NCBI GenBank assembly: GCA_030674155.1 | Contig: CM060334.1 | Location: 40,667,151-40,731,150, forward strand | DNA: 64,000 nucleotides | From: Stramonita haemastoma | Lineage: Eukaryota > Mollusca > Gastropoda > Neogastropoda > Muricidae | Direction of reading: 5' to 3' | In this document: positions 10,641-22,150 of the stretch, piece after piece | How positions within the stretch are numbered: position 1 is the stretch's first letter | How the letters are laid out: the number at the start of each line of letters is the position of its first letter | The notes under the pieces: model-generated | What the model was told of the DNA's origin: nothing | Seen by the model: only the letters and a program-made list of their open reading frames with translations | Databases searched by the model: none | Made by a program: the position numbers and the translations under genes

Positions 10641-12473
10641 CTAGCCGCCGGACCAGTCACATCAGGAGAGTGCCTTCCTTCTCTGTTTTCTGTTCTGTGC
10701 CTTTCTTTTAGAGTGTGTGTGCACTATGATCTTTCTTTTTTCCTGTTGGATGTATACAGCCTTTCTTTTCCGTGTTCTAGGATTTGGAATTTCTGTGGTG
10801 TAGGCTGTGGGGGAAAATGTGTATATGGGTCACTCTTCTGAAACCTGTACAATTTTGTTACATGGTTTGGGAAAAATCAAAATCTGCATTTGATGCTGTT
10901 TTCAGTTGTTTTTAAGAGATTTATGATTGCTTGATCAGGTAAAATCAAAAGTAAATTGATTACTCTCTGAGAACTTTAAAAAACAATACTTTATCCAATG
11001 AGTTGAAAACGTTCGAGCATAACAGATGACACCATAAGAAGGAAATATTTTTTTTATTTTATATGCAGAAAAAGATTTCATTTTAACATGGCAGAACCAA
11101 TCAGCGCATAGTCTCATCTAGAAGGGGAGAGAAAATGATGTTATGCATTGGATTCCTTAATATTCTTCCACTAAACAGCCTCAGGGATTGAATTTGAGAA
11201 AATATAATCCTTTTGATCGTCTCGGTTGTAACGCGATTTTTGAGACACCACTAACATAATTTTTGTTGGAGTGCTTATTGTATAAAAACTTTCCGACTTA
11301 CAAGTCTGTTAAACATCCATGATTCATAAGAATAAGTTTTATTTTGAGAACAAATGGAAAGTAGGCTGCTCACACTTGATAAGACTAGAAGTTTCATTGC
11401 ACAAGGCAGGTCATGAATGCGACACCGCGGTTACGCGCGAACATTTTTTTTTTTTAATTTAAAAAGTCGTGTGTTAAAATTCAAAATAAGGTATAAAATG
11501 CAATATAATTGTTTGCATGTTTAGTCATCTTTAGTTTTCAGTGCAGCTGTTCTATCTAATTGGTACCTGAAGTTAGAATTTTAGCAAATGCAAACCACTC
11601 CTACGGCAATGTAACAAAATTGAGATTCTAAATGGTGGATTTTTCAAGAAACAAATCAGTTTATGGATGTAATTCCTAGTTGTAGCACATAGTTCTTGAT
11701 TGTGCTGATAGTTGTACCACTTTTGATTAAATATGTCAAGTTACACACCCCAAAACAAATTAGAACAATTTTTATTTGGCTATGAATATGACACCCCTCT
11801 CCTGCATAGGTTTCAGAAGAGTGACCCATATATACATAATTGTAACCTATTTGGGCAACTTAAAACAGTCTTGTTTGACTCAACTGTGAGTACCACCCTA
11901 GTCATAATAGTTACCCCCTTTTCTCTCCCTTACTTGAGGAGGAAGTTTTTTCTGCTGAACTCAACAGATGTTCCCTCAGCAAGTTTACACACAGTATGTG
12001 CCTTGTTTCAGTAACTTGGAGGCTAAATGCAGGCCATAACATCAATAATTTGGGGATAACCAAAAACAACAACATTAATTTCTGACTGATGATTAATCTG
12101 AATTTGAGGAAATAGAGACAATTATATTCCCCCCACTCACCCCCAATTTTTTTTATTTGAAATGGAGTAAAGTTCTGATGAGAAGAAAAGAAATACAGAA
12201 AAAGAGGGAGAAAACCATCTCCTGACCTCCTCAGCTTACTTTCTGCTGTACTGCGAGCCACTGTAGGGACCCCCCCCCCCCCCCACCACCACCCCCTTTG
12301 TCAGATAAGAGGGCTGACTTACATTAAACAGATGTCAAACTACAGGATGCCAGGCTCAAGGCCATACTGGACAAGTACCCATTCCACAATCTGCCGACTC
12401 TGTGCAACATTAAAGGAGTCAGCCAGCTATAATGCCTACGGCAATAACAGCTGGCTGTGGAATATACCCTAAA

Positions 12474-12546
12474 ATCCCTAGCATACGCCCACCCCCCCTG
12501 TGCACTGATTAAGGGCAAAATTGGGGGGTGGGCATTTGCTAGGGAT
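12474..12546. repeat. Imperfect hairpin next to the Tigger remnant
   Basis: ATCCCTAGCATACGCCCACC (12474 on) pairs with GGTGGGCATTTGCTAGGGAT (to 12546). The arms are about 24 bp with two mismatched bases and a loop of about 25 bp. A smaller hairpin AGCCAGCT/AGCTGGCT lies at 12421-12456. It may be the core of a small inverted-repeat element. Confidence 0.7.
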
Positions 12547-12639
12547 AGACCCCTTTGCACAAAGTATTTTTTGTGCTCAACCGTGTAGTTGAGTGAATAC
12601 AAACCCCAAAAGCATGTAAGTTAGGTGGCACATACACGA

Positions 12640-13435
12640 ACATTGTCTTGCACTCTCAGCTGACAAAAAAAACAACCCAGTGTGGAATGTTCCCATTCTC
12701 TCTTGCATGATCACAAAAGCTGGCAATTTGGTTCCATCCACTGCCGCCGTAAGTGCCACCGTGAAGTCTCGTTTTCCAGCCTTTGTGCTCTTGCTTCTAA
12801 CTTGTTTTGCACCTTTCTTGTTGTTGGTACAGGCTGGCATCATGTCAAGCCGGACCATCATCTGATCCATGTTCATGATGTTGAACAGAGGATAACCATG
12901 GCGATGACGTAGTCGCAGAACGTTCCCTTGGAACTGAAGAAGTTGATCCTCAAAGTCTGCAGGGACCTTTTGGCTTGAGCTGGTTCCCTGTCGACAAGGC
13001 ACCAAGTGGCGCTGATTCCAGCGACTCAACCACATGTCTGATGCTGAGAAGCCCACCACATTGAAAGCACCTGCCATCGCTTTCCCCGTTGTAGGTCCTT
13101 GTTTCGCAATACCCTGCCTTCAGATCTTTCACCCTGCCTTCAGATCTTTCATCTTCCAGATAATGCAGCACACCTTGGTCGACATGTTCAGATCTAACTG
13201 CTGGTCCTTTTGACAGTTTCCGCTTTTGTTTGTCTTTTCCGTACTGCTGTTCAAGTCTATCTCTGTCTTCACTCCATTCCCTGATCCTCTTCCTATCCGG
13301 TACTAAATGGAGCATTGCTTTTTCAGCAACGGTGCACGTGCACTGCTGTGAACTTATCGTGCAGGTCAGCATAGCTATAAGGAAACCTGAGCAGCTAAGG
13401 ACACCCTGGCAGATGTCCTTTCCCTTACAGGGCAT
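12640..13435 (-). pseudogene. Broken pogo/Tigger-type (CENP-B-related) transposase
   Basis: The N-terminal part reads RKRIREWSEDRDRLEQQY then HYLEDERSEGR, as in the helix-turn-helix of pogo/Tigger transposases. In another frame follow FNVVGFSASDMWLSRWNQRH, NIMNMDQMMVRLDMMP and FTVALTAAVDGTKLPAFVI, the linker and start of the DDE_1 catalytic domain. The two parts are out of frame because a 20-bp unit (ACCCTGCCTTCAGATCTTTC) is tandemly duplicated at about 13111-13150, with one further small shift. Similarity stops near 12660, so the C-terminal half of the catalytic domain is gone. It lies in the 19-kb receptor intron and cannot make active transposase. Confidence 0.85.
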
Positions 13436-14144
13436 GCAACTTTTGACCTCTCACCTAGTAGAGAGAAACGCATAACATGCCACTCCATAGACAGTGCAGG
13501 CCTTAGTGCAGGCCTTGGTGCTACGCACACACAGCCGTGAGCAGTGAATGGCTTTTAACCCAACGGCAAATTTCACAGAGCACTGAAAGAGGCCAAAGTT
13601 ACTCAGAAACTGAGCATCTCACTCAACGAGTGTAGGGGGGGAAAGCTTGGGGTCAAGGCTAGTGTCATGGGGTCACAGCAGCAACAGCAGTTGGCATATT
13701 TCATTTTATTTTGGGGTGGTGCTACCAGCCAGACAATCAATGATAGTCTGAGGGCAATGGGAAATCCCCAAGTGATGAAAGGTGTGATGGAAAGTTTGTC
13801 TATAAGAAAACCATCCTTTCCTTTTCCAAATGAGTTCATTTAAAAATAAATTTAATATTCCCATTGGAGTAATAACTTCATGATAAAAATTTTTATTGCA
13901 TTTTTGCAATTATATTGCATCATTGCATTGCATTTGCATGGCAAATAAGAGAGAAGTGGAATTAAGTCACTTCTGATATATTATAAGTGTTTGACACAGT
14001 CAAAGGGATGAAATATTCCTTGAGTTATACCCCACAGACTAAGTAGCTCAGTAGGAAATGAGGCTGTAGATTCAGAAATCAATAACTGAATATATTTTTC
14101 TTGCAAAAAATCCTTGTTTCTAAGAGAATGAGCCTGTAAATGTT

Positions 14145-14780
14145 GTTATATTTCCATAGGAAATGGAATCTATTACATGATTCTCAGTTTGAAAGCCTTC
14201 AACAAAAATATAGATTGTAAAAAGTTTGATATGGAAACATATAGGAAGGCCTTAGATTTGATCACAACAGGCCGTTTATTTGCATAAATTGATCTGCATC
14301 ATGCAGTTTATTCAGTGGCCCATTTTTGAGTGTTGCACACATTTCTTAATAGAAGGGCAAGTTATACTGTTTCTAAGCTACAATAAGGGGTATTTGATCA
14401 TATTCTCATAATTCTGAGCATGGTAGTAGGGGATACAGAACATGAGACAGAAGTCATGGAATGGGCTGTTGACATAGTCAAATCAAACTGATATTTTGGG
14501 GTTTGCAAAAAATGATTAAAAATCATAATTAAACCCATGCAAGAAAATCATCCCATAAAGGGTTTGTTATCAACTCTCAGGAGCTGAGTGTCAGACTTAC
14601 TGAAGAAAGAGAACTTGAATCTTTCAGTGCTTGCAGTCACCTACTAAAGCAAAGAAAAGCAAACATTTTAACAATGACCTCTTGTTAAGCCCAAGGGCTG
14701 CTAGTCTGTTGCTAGCTTGATGGTGTTTCCATGGGAAACTCCTTTACCACACTCTGAAATGCAGTAGAAACACTGTTCAC
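14145..14780 (+). pseudogene. Decayed reverse transcriptase of a DIRS-like (or Ty3-like) retroelement
   Basis: Stop-interrupted frames keep reverse transcriptase landmarks in order: GIYYMILSLKAFNKNI, KKFDMETYRKALDLI, then a stop and IDLHHAVYSV, later VVGDTEHETEVMEWAVDIV, GFVINSQELSVRLTEERELE and LDGVSMG. DIRS-type elements have similar blocks (MILNLKxLN, FKMET, IDLKDAYYSV, GFxLxS...VSLTEEK). Several stops and frame changes show long decay. A Ty3-type origin is the main alternative. Protein-like frames continue to about 15850 but are not recognised. Confidence 0.6.
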
Positions 14781-14808
14781 AAGTAATAAGTGTGCTGGTA
14801 ATTCGGAT

Positions 14809-15235
14809 ACAAGACTCTGAAGTCATCTCAAACTGGGAGATGTTTCTGGCCTTACAGGCTTTACTGTCCTCTGCTATTGATAGTCAGTTCTAGTAGATCT
14901 GACAATAGCACAACTGTTAGTTGTGCCGAAATTCGGACAGATATATGACACTTTGTTGTGGATAAAAATGACCTTAAGTGGTATATATCACAAACTTACC
15001 TCAGCAAAGAGGGAAAATTAAAGTTACACTTACTTAGGCCACACTGGTTACTGACAGCTCTCACATGGATGGGAAGGTCTGTATATAAATCAAAACAAAG
15101 CTCAAACTACAACTCAAGACTCTAAAGTTATCTCAAACTGAGAGATGTTTCTGGCCTTACAGGCTTTACTGTCCTCTGCTATTGATAGTCAGTTCTATTA
15201 GATCTGACAATAGCATAACTGTTAGTTGTATTAAC
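14809..15235 (+). repeat. Direct repeat of ~120 bp, two copies 307 bp apart
   Basis: AGACTCTGAAGTCATCTCAA...GGCCTTACAGGCTTTACTGT...GATCTGACAATAGCACAACT at 14812-14933 is repeated with few changes at about 15119-15232. It lies just behind the DIRS-like remnant and could be part of that element's terminal or internal repeats. Confidence 0.8.
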
Positions 15236-15399
15236 TAAAGGGGATCTAGCAGATCATAAACCTGTGACATTTGACCAAAGAAATCTGAAAATGATGTATC
15301 AGCAAAGATATCACAATCAGGTATGCTTGCACTGCTTGGTCAGAAAATTGTAAGTCAGAAAATTGTCCAGTTCATGGTATGTTGAATGGTAGTTTGTAC

Positions 15400-15860
15400 T
15401 AAGCCTTCTTAAAGAGGCTGTAGCATTACTTGCTTTCTTCCCTGAAGGGGACTCTTTTGCTGCATGCATAAAACAAACTACCTGTTCTAGATATCTTTTT
15501 GACCTGACTGACATGCTTATGCAATTGATGCTTGCATTATCAGCTTGAATTATCCCTCTTTCCATTGTTTCCGACCCTCTTTCTTTGCGCTGCTTCCAAG
15601 AGTACTGCCAAAGAATGCCAGACAAAACAGAAGAAATAACTGTTGTGCCTCTGCAGACAAACCCAGATGTTTTATCTCTTGGTGTAAAAAAGGGAGATAA
15701 TCAGACCCCTGCTTTTCTCTAATAGAGATAGCTTCTGTATCAATCCATGATCCCAACCTCAAACACCATGTGAGGAAGGAGCTCAAGGTACTGATAAGCA
15801 AATATCTGACAAAGATGGAATACATGTGCCGACGCTGCGACACCATCATGCTTCCCTAGC
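15400..15860 (+). pseudogene. Unrecognised interrupted coding remnant
   Basis: One frame gives LLKEAVALLAFFPEGDSF, AACIKQTTCSRYLFDLTD, a stop, then IIPLSIVSDPLSLRCFQEYC and MPDKTEEITVVPLQTNPD. After a frame change come IASVSIHDPNLKHHVRKEL, KVLISKYLTKMEYMCRRC and a stop at about 15857. The collinear, protein-like blocks suggest a decayed gene of the adjacent retroelement or a captured exon. A 102-residue minus-strand frame (15317-15625) overlaps, so the strand is not certain. Confidence 0.35.
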
Positions 15861-16689
15861 AGGCATCCTCTGTCTAATATATATACAACATGTACATCAA
15901 CAAGTGGCAGTGGTACGCTAAGGTTTCACCTTTTTCAGTCAATGGCATCAATTTTCTAGCCTTTCTCAAATCAGAAGAGAAAGCCTCACTAAAAATGTTT
16001 GATGGTGTTAATGTTCTTTTGGTGTTACATACCTAGTTAAAATATTCATGATGGGGCTTTGAAGCTAATCCAGTGCTGACCAGTCAAAGGAAAGGATTAA
16101 AACCTGTGATGCCAATGTGGAGTTAGATATATATTAAAATGTTGACACTGAAAGAATTTTTAAAATAAAGGGAAAAAGCTTACCATGCTTCTTACTCCCC
16201 TCACTGGACAATGTTGCCAAAACCTGAATGCACTATACTTGTCAGGCATGTCAATGATGGACAACAAAATGCACTTTTTTTTTTTGCAATTAGCGTATTG
16301 AAGCATACTTGAGAACAGCTTCTCTGAGAAAAGACAATTGTAAAAAATTTTCATTGCCTTACAGGCCCTCAACATAGTGTTAACAGAGACACTATTATTA
16401 TAGCTCACTGGAAGCCATACACTCTAGCTGATGCAGACTAAGATACTGATGTTTATACAGCACCAGCCTACTAAGGTGGTTAGTGCTCCTGCCCCAGGCT
16501 GCAGGTGCCTATCAGTGTTGTTATGACAGCTGCTGGCTGGACTAGGGAGTCTATTTACACCTGCTTTTATAGCAAAATGATTAACTGTGGCAAACCACAC
16601 TTGGACAGGTCTTTATGTAATACTAATTTGTCAAAGATGAAGTTGATCTGTTCTTTTTGCAACTCATAACCACTGTTACTCTAAATATC

Positions 16690-17050
16690 TCAAGAGCACT
16701 CTTAGTGCAGGTTTCAGCGGGAGATGAGTTAGAATTGTATAAGACAAGGAGAGACTTACCTGGTAAGTTGAGTCTTGTCGAGAATTCTGACGAATTTCTC
16801 CCGATGAAACCGGAACAGAGTGCACTTGCCCTCCCTTTAATTCTGTTACCCACCCATATAGACCAGTAGCTCTATAACCTGTGTGTTGTATCTTCACTGA
16901 CTCAGTGTTTATTCGTTGCACTCTCAATGACTGACGGCTGGCAAGTGGTGTTTATCTCAAGTGCACTCTGTTCCGGTTTCATCGGGAGAAATTCGTCAGA
17001 ATTCTCGACAAGACTCAACTTACCAGGTAAGTCTCTCCTTGTCTTATACA
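16690..17050. mobile_element. Inverted-repeat element with ~90-bp arms (family G)
   Basis: GTATAAGACAAGGAGAGACT...GAACAGAGTGCACTT (about 16738-16829) is the near-perfect reverse complement of AAGTGCACTCTGTTCC...AGTCTCTCCTTGTCTTATAC (16958-17048), with a spacer of about 130 bp. Both arms contain a palindromic splice-donor-like ACTTACC-A/T-GGTAAGT core. The outer left flank (GTGCAGGTTTCAGCGGGAGA) is a diverged version of the right arm and recurs inverted at 10563-10640. This suggests a foldback or MITE-like family. Confidence 0.8.
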
Positions 17051-17084
17051 AATAAGATGATAAATTGAGGTCCTGCAAGCAATA

Positions 17085-17215
17085 GTCCAGTGCAAGCCGA
17101 AGAACCCATGGTAACAAAGAGCACTGGTTCCTGGCAAAATTTTGTAGGAAAAAAACCACCCTCACCAGGAAATGAATACATGTACCCTACATCAATATCT
17201 GATGCAGGCAAAAAA
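17085..17215 (+). mobile_element. SINE-like repeat, family C internal fragment
   Basis: GAAGAACCCATGGTAACAAA, CCTGGCAAAATTTTGTAGGA and a spaced GAATACATGTACCC follow the middle of the family C copy at 31980-32090 in the same order. Confidence 0.55.
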
Positions 17216-17496
17216 AACCCAATAACCCCAAAACAAACAAACAAAAAAAGTTTTTAAAACACACGAATCCAGGTTGCGGGTGGATGGGTGGGTAGGTTTT
17301 ACTGTGGTAATGCTCAGTTTAACACAAAAGAGTCCATGTTGTAAGTGTAACATGATAAGACTAAGAGCTAGTCACGGCTGAAGACAATCTTAACACAACA
17401 AATGTTCTACAGCATAACATTTCAATGTAGGCCATGGGACTTAGCTTACAAAGTTATATCAATAACTGACAAAGCTTTTTTCAAGTTGGTTCATGC

Positions 17497-17529
17497 CAGC
17501 CCCCCCCCCCCCCCCCCCCCCCCCCCCCG
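17497..17529 (+). repeat. Poly-C tract (~30)
   Basis: An uninterrupted C run in the large receptor intron. Similar runs of 15-20 lie at 12270-12285, 23829-23847, 46867-46882 and 58814-58833. Confidence 0.95.
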
Positions 17530-17780
17530 AACCCTGAGGTTCAGCAGTAACATTTTTGCCTGTTTTTGTTCACTATTATCAGTATCAAGGTAGAGATTTG
17601 TGAAAAAATTTGGCTGTAGCATACAAAACGAAAATTCAGCTTATTCATTCATTTCAGTTTTCTGGTAAACATGTATGCGCACAGGCATGCACACAAACAC
17701 ACGCACACAAACACACGCACAAAACTGTATGCATGCATGCATGTATAATATACACATATGTATGCATGTCTGCAAGCATC

Positions 17781-17783
<3 letters not shown>

Positions 17784-17834
<51 letters not shown>

Positions 17835-18048
17835 GTGTGTGTGTGTGTGTGTGTGTAGTACTTTGTCAGTTGGTTTTAGTTTACTTTTATTTTATTCTTT
17901 TATCTTTATTATATTCTTTTATTTTATTTTTAAAATATTCTTTTATATCAAGGATAATGGAATAAGCACTCATATGCTTTTTTTTCATCCAGTCCCCGTG
18001 TGTATGCAGTTTTGTAAATTTATCTTGTCATCTGTTGTGTGTGATCTG

Positions 18049-18124
<76 letters not shown>

Positions 18125-18151
18125 ATGTTTGATCTGTTGTGTGTGTGATCT

Positions 18152-18232
<81 letters not shown>

Positions 18233-18320
18233 TGTGTGTGTGTGTGTGTGTGTATGTTTGATCTGTTGTGTGTGTGTGTATGTTTGATCTGTGTGTGTGT
18301 GTGTGCATGTGCATGTGTGC
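17784..18320. repeat. (GT)n arrays around a SINE fragment
   Basis: (GT)n occupies 17784-17857 and 18047-18320, the second with TGATCT and TGCATG interruptions. A family A SINE 3' end lies between them. Confidence 0.95.
17938..18040 (-). mobile_element. SINE family A, 3' fragment
   Basis: The inverted tail reads TTCTTTTATATCAAGGATAA, GGAATAAGCACTC and CAGTCCCCGTGTGTATGCAG. It is bounded by (GT)n tracts on both sides (17784-17857 and 18047 on). Confidence 0.75.
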
Positions 18321-19009
18321 ATGCTTGTGAGCATGCAAATACTTGCATAATTTACAAAAATATACACGTGCAAAAAAAGAAAAAGAAAACTGCCCCCTCC
18401 CGTCCCCCCCAAAAAAACAAACAAAAAACCCCAAAAAACAAACCAAATCTAAAGATGTCCGAAAGCTGGAATGCAGAGCTCTCCATAATCATAGTGGACA
18501 AAAACAGGCACATGTACGCAGTGATATATAAAATGTAAAATATCACCATTGGTCAAACCTGCAGCTCTAGCCAAGAAACAATTTTAAAAAAAAAAAGAAA
18601 GAAAAGATTAACACATTTGAGGGAGACCCCCCCAAAACAAACAAACAAACAAACAACAAAAAACAACAACACACAAACAAACAAACCAAACCCAAAACAA
18701 AACCTGACAAATTTCAACGAAGACACTCCAAGGAACAAATTTCATAATAATAAACTGGTCACTGTCTGATTATTCGCACATGAACTGGTGGAAATGGAAA
18801 TGATTATTTTTTATTGGTTATCTTTATCCAGACTGTGCGCTGCTCCCTGCCGCTGAAAGTTCGTTGACCCCCAACTGACACCATTTTCACCCTTTTTATC
18901 CAGCAGTGCAGCACATAAATTGTGATCTCGTCTGAGTATGTCAGTTGCAAGCGATAGCTCCCTGGTTTGTTGTTGTTGTTGTTTATATGAAAAGTGTAAA
19001 TTAGGGAAG

Positions 19010-19130
19010 GGGAGGGGGGGGGGCAAGGGGTGGAGGTTGATAGGTGTGTTGTGTGTGGGGGGGGGGGGGGGGGGGCGGTTGATAGACCTGTGTGGTGTAG
19101 GGTGGTGGAGAGGGGGGGGGGGGGGGGGGA
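19010..19130 (+). repeat. G-rich low-complexity region
   Basis: Several G runs of 8-17 are separated by GTTGATAG-type spacers. It has G-quadruplex potential and lies in the large receptor intron. Confidence 0.9.
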
Positions 19131-19983
19131 GAAGTGATTAGACACTAAGATAGTCTTGTATCAAACAAGATATCTAGAGAAATTCATTACAGAGCTTTTT
19201 TTGTTGTTTTTGTTTTTTGTTTGCTGTGTTTTGTATTGGTGACTGTCTACATAGCTAGACATATGTATGGTGATGGTCCCAACACATCGATCTATCCACT
19301 GAGCTGGACCTACATATACGCCTACGCTGTGACTCAGTAATAGTCTATAGTCTGAGCAAATCTGTACTGTGTATGTGGACTTCAGCAGATCACCAACGAC
19401 TCTCCTCCTCCAGTACCAACTTCACTTCCTTTCTTTCTTGCTCTTGCAAACCTGCTCTCTCTCTCTCTTTATGTCTCTGTTTCATACATGCATGCACACA
19501 TGCGCACATAAGTGTAAGTATCAACGTTTGTCTCTAAAAGGTTTTTGCAATTTTTTTTTATAACAGATGACAAAAAACTGGAAAGTATACATACAATCAG
19601 CAGGATTAAAAAAATAACCAATCATTTTTCCTGTTCTTTCTTCTTTTGAACATTTCTTTTTTAAGAACGGGGGTGGGGTGGGGTTTCTTGATAAATAAAA
19701 ACAGCAATAATGTTTATATACTAATGTCTCATTAAAGCTATTTCAATTTACATCTGTGAATAAAAACTGAAGTTATTTCATCACAATGATACAGTATATA
19801 AAAAATTAAAAAATCACTTCCCTTACTAAACCAATGACACTATTGTGAGAACCAAACATAATGATAAAAAGCCATGACACTAATACAATATACATTGCAA
19901 CCAACCGACTGTGATAGTGCAACACATACAATACATGCCATTTGACATATACACACACAAGCATACATGCACCCAAGCGCAGC

Positions 19984-19984
19984 G

Positions 19985-20047
<63 letters not shown>
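19984..20047. repeat. (CA)n microsatellite
   Basis: About 32 CA units, followed by GCATGCATGCATGC. Confidence 0.97.
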
Positions 20048-20050
<3 letters not shown>

Positions 20051-20261
20051 TGCATGCATGCTTGCAAAAGGCTATAATTTAAATTCATTAATGATTAGGT
20101 GTAAACATCTTAATTCAAGTGAAGATGTATAGCACGTCAAGAAAACACTGAGATTGATCAATGATTGTGATTTTGAAGTATCTCAGGAAGACTGGCAAAA
20201 AACTGAATAAAATTTGGATTGCCGTGATTATTAATACATTACATTTTATTACATATGTTAT

Positions 20262-20560
20262 GGGCATAGTGGTCAGAGCGTTGCACTCGCGATTTAACAG
20301 CCCAGGTTCAGGTCACCAAGGAGACACATTCACTGATTCAGCAGGATTTTTTCCTTTGAGTTAACATCAGTACCGACTCCACTCCCCAAAAAGACCTTCA
20401 AATGAGACTATAAGTATAATTCTTAAACTGACAGCCCATGTGCAAAGCCAAGAAGAACATCTTGTGCACACGTTAATACCCGTTCTGCCTTTATGAAGAG
20501 TAAGCCATTCAATGATTCATGCTGGTAAGAACAGACAAAAAAACTGAAAAGTATTATATT
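20262..20560 (+). mobile_element. SINE family A, diverged copy
   Basis: The head reads GGCATAGTGGTCAGAGCGTT with CCCAGGTTCAGGTC. The body keeps GAGTTAACATCAGTACCGAC, AGAACATCTTGTGCACACG and GAAGAGTAAGCCATT. It is older than the 2630 and 42640 copies, judging by its many substitutions. It lies in the 19-kb receptor intron. Confidence 0.7.
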
Positions 20561-20704
20561 TATATTCAAAGGAACATGCGCACTAGTGTTCCCAAAGTCA
20601 AACTTTGCTTAAATAAGAGAATAGTTCCCCCAAAAAAATTGTTGACTGACTGCTAAACACAAGCATTGAGACAAAAATTTGTGTTTTCTCTTCTTGTGCT
20701 TTCT

Positions 20705-20900
20705 CTGTGTCAGTGTGTCAGTGTGTGTGTGTCAGTGGTGTATTGTGTGTGTGTGTGTGTGTGTGGTGTGTGTGTGTTGTGTATACATGTGTGTGTGTGT
20801 GTGTGTATGTAATGTGTGTGTGTGTGTGTATACATGTGTGTACGTATGCGTGTGTGTACGTGTGCATGCATGTGTGTACGTGTGCATGTGTGTGCGTGTT
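20705..20900. repeat. Compound (GT)n with GTGTACGTGTGCATGCAT units
   Basis: Interrupted GT repeats passing into an 18-22-bp higher-order pattern with TACGTGTGCATG. Confidence 0.9.
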
Positions 20901-21773
20901 TAATTCAAGGCATCTCTTTTACTAGTTTTAGTTCTAGAATACAGATTTCAAGTAATAGAAAAAAGCCCATCTCACATGTAATCTATTCATGGTACATTTT
21001 TTCCTGCTGACCGTTTTCCTTATTGAGCAGAGTGAATTGTCAACACAGACAGATCTATTCATAACTTTCACTTGAGTTTCATACAATATCCTTTCTTTTC
21101 TTTTTAAACAAAATAAAACAAATTTCATTTTTGTACAAATTCACCATGTTAGGATAAGCTACAGCATATACTTCGTCAGTATGAGTATCTACCATGTGAA
21201 CAAATCATAATATTAATTTACATCAAGGGTTTGTTCTGAATAATAAACATGTTCAAAAACACTTAAATTAATAAATGGTGCAGAACGCTGCTCATTTCAT
21301 TTGCCATTATTCATTTCACATGTTACATCAGATCAACAGAATGGAGACAGATCATACTATTAATTAATAAGTACTACACATGACAAGTGCTATAAACATT
21401 TCTTCACAGCTGAAATTTAAACATTATCAAATTTCTGCATTCAGTATTCATTTAAAATAGCCACACTGCCTTAAGAGTTTTGAAGACTGAGTCTGGACAA
21501 TATATTCTTTCTTTCTGCCTGGCCCGTTCCCTAGAAAGAAAAAAATCATGACCACAGAAGCATGGTGGCTGAAACATTGTGTAAAAATGCTGAATGGAAA
21601 GAGCTCTATAAAAAAAGCACCAAAGAACACAAACAACAACAACAACAAAACTGTGTGGCTGAATAAGAACATTTCTTTCAAAAGTGTTTGTGAGAAGTGT
21701 GTGTTTGTGTCAATGTATGGGTGTGGGTGTGACACTTTGTGTGTCATAATCTCTGTGTGCATGCGTGGGAGAG

Positions 21774-21823
21774 TGTGTGTGTGTGTGTGTGTTGTGTGTG
21801 TGTGTGGTGTGTGTGGTGGTGTG

Positions 21824-21854
<31 letters not shown>

Positions 21855-22150
21855 TGTGTAGATTAACTAGTACAAATCCATGTCATAGATCAGATGTGTG
21901 CATGTATCAATTTGTAAATTTACTTACAAGTATGTTTGTTTCATAGTCATACCCCCCTCCCCCTCTCTCTATTTCCTTTTCTCTTAGTGCTGCTGTATGT
22001 TTGTTTCACAGTTATTGCAATTAGCAGTCCCCCCCCCCTCCCCCCTCTATTTGAGTATTTCCATCTCTCTTAGTATTACTGTGTGTTTGTTCCACAGTCA
22101 TTGCAATTAGCAGCCCCCCCCCCCCCCCCCCTCTCACCCCTCAATTTCCT
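21774..22150. repeat. (GT)n plus a ~85-bp degenerate tandem repeat
   Basis: (GT)n at 21774-21860 is followed by about three copies of a unit with CTTAGTG/ATTACTGT, TTGTTTCACAGTTATTGCAA, TTAGCAG and a C run (about 21950-22150). Confidence 0.8.

Noticed and set aside
17985..18446. Long open frames of alternating His/Thr or Cys/Val residues in (CA/GT)n tracts
   Set aside because: They are translations of dinucleotide repeats. The same applies to frames at 48.5-49.3, 54.4-54.7, 56.2-57.0 and 59.6-59.8 kb.
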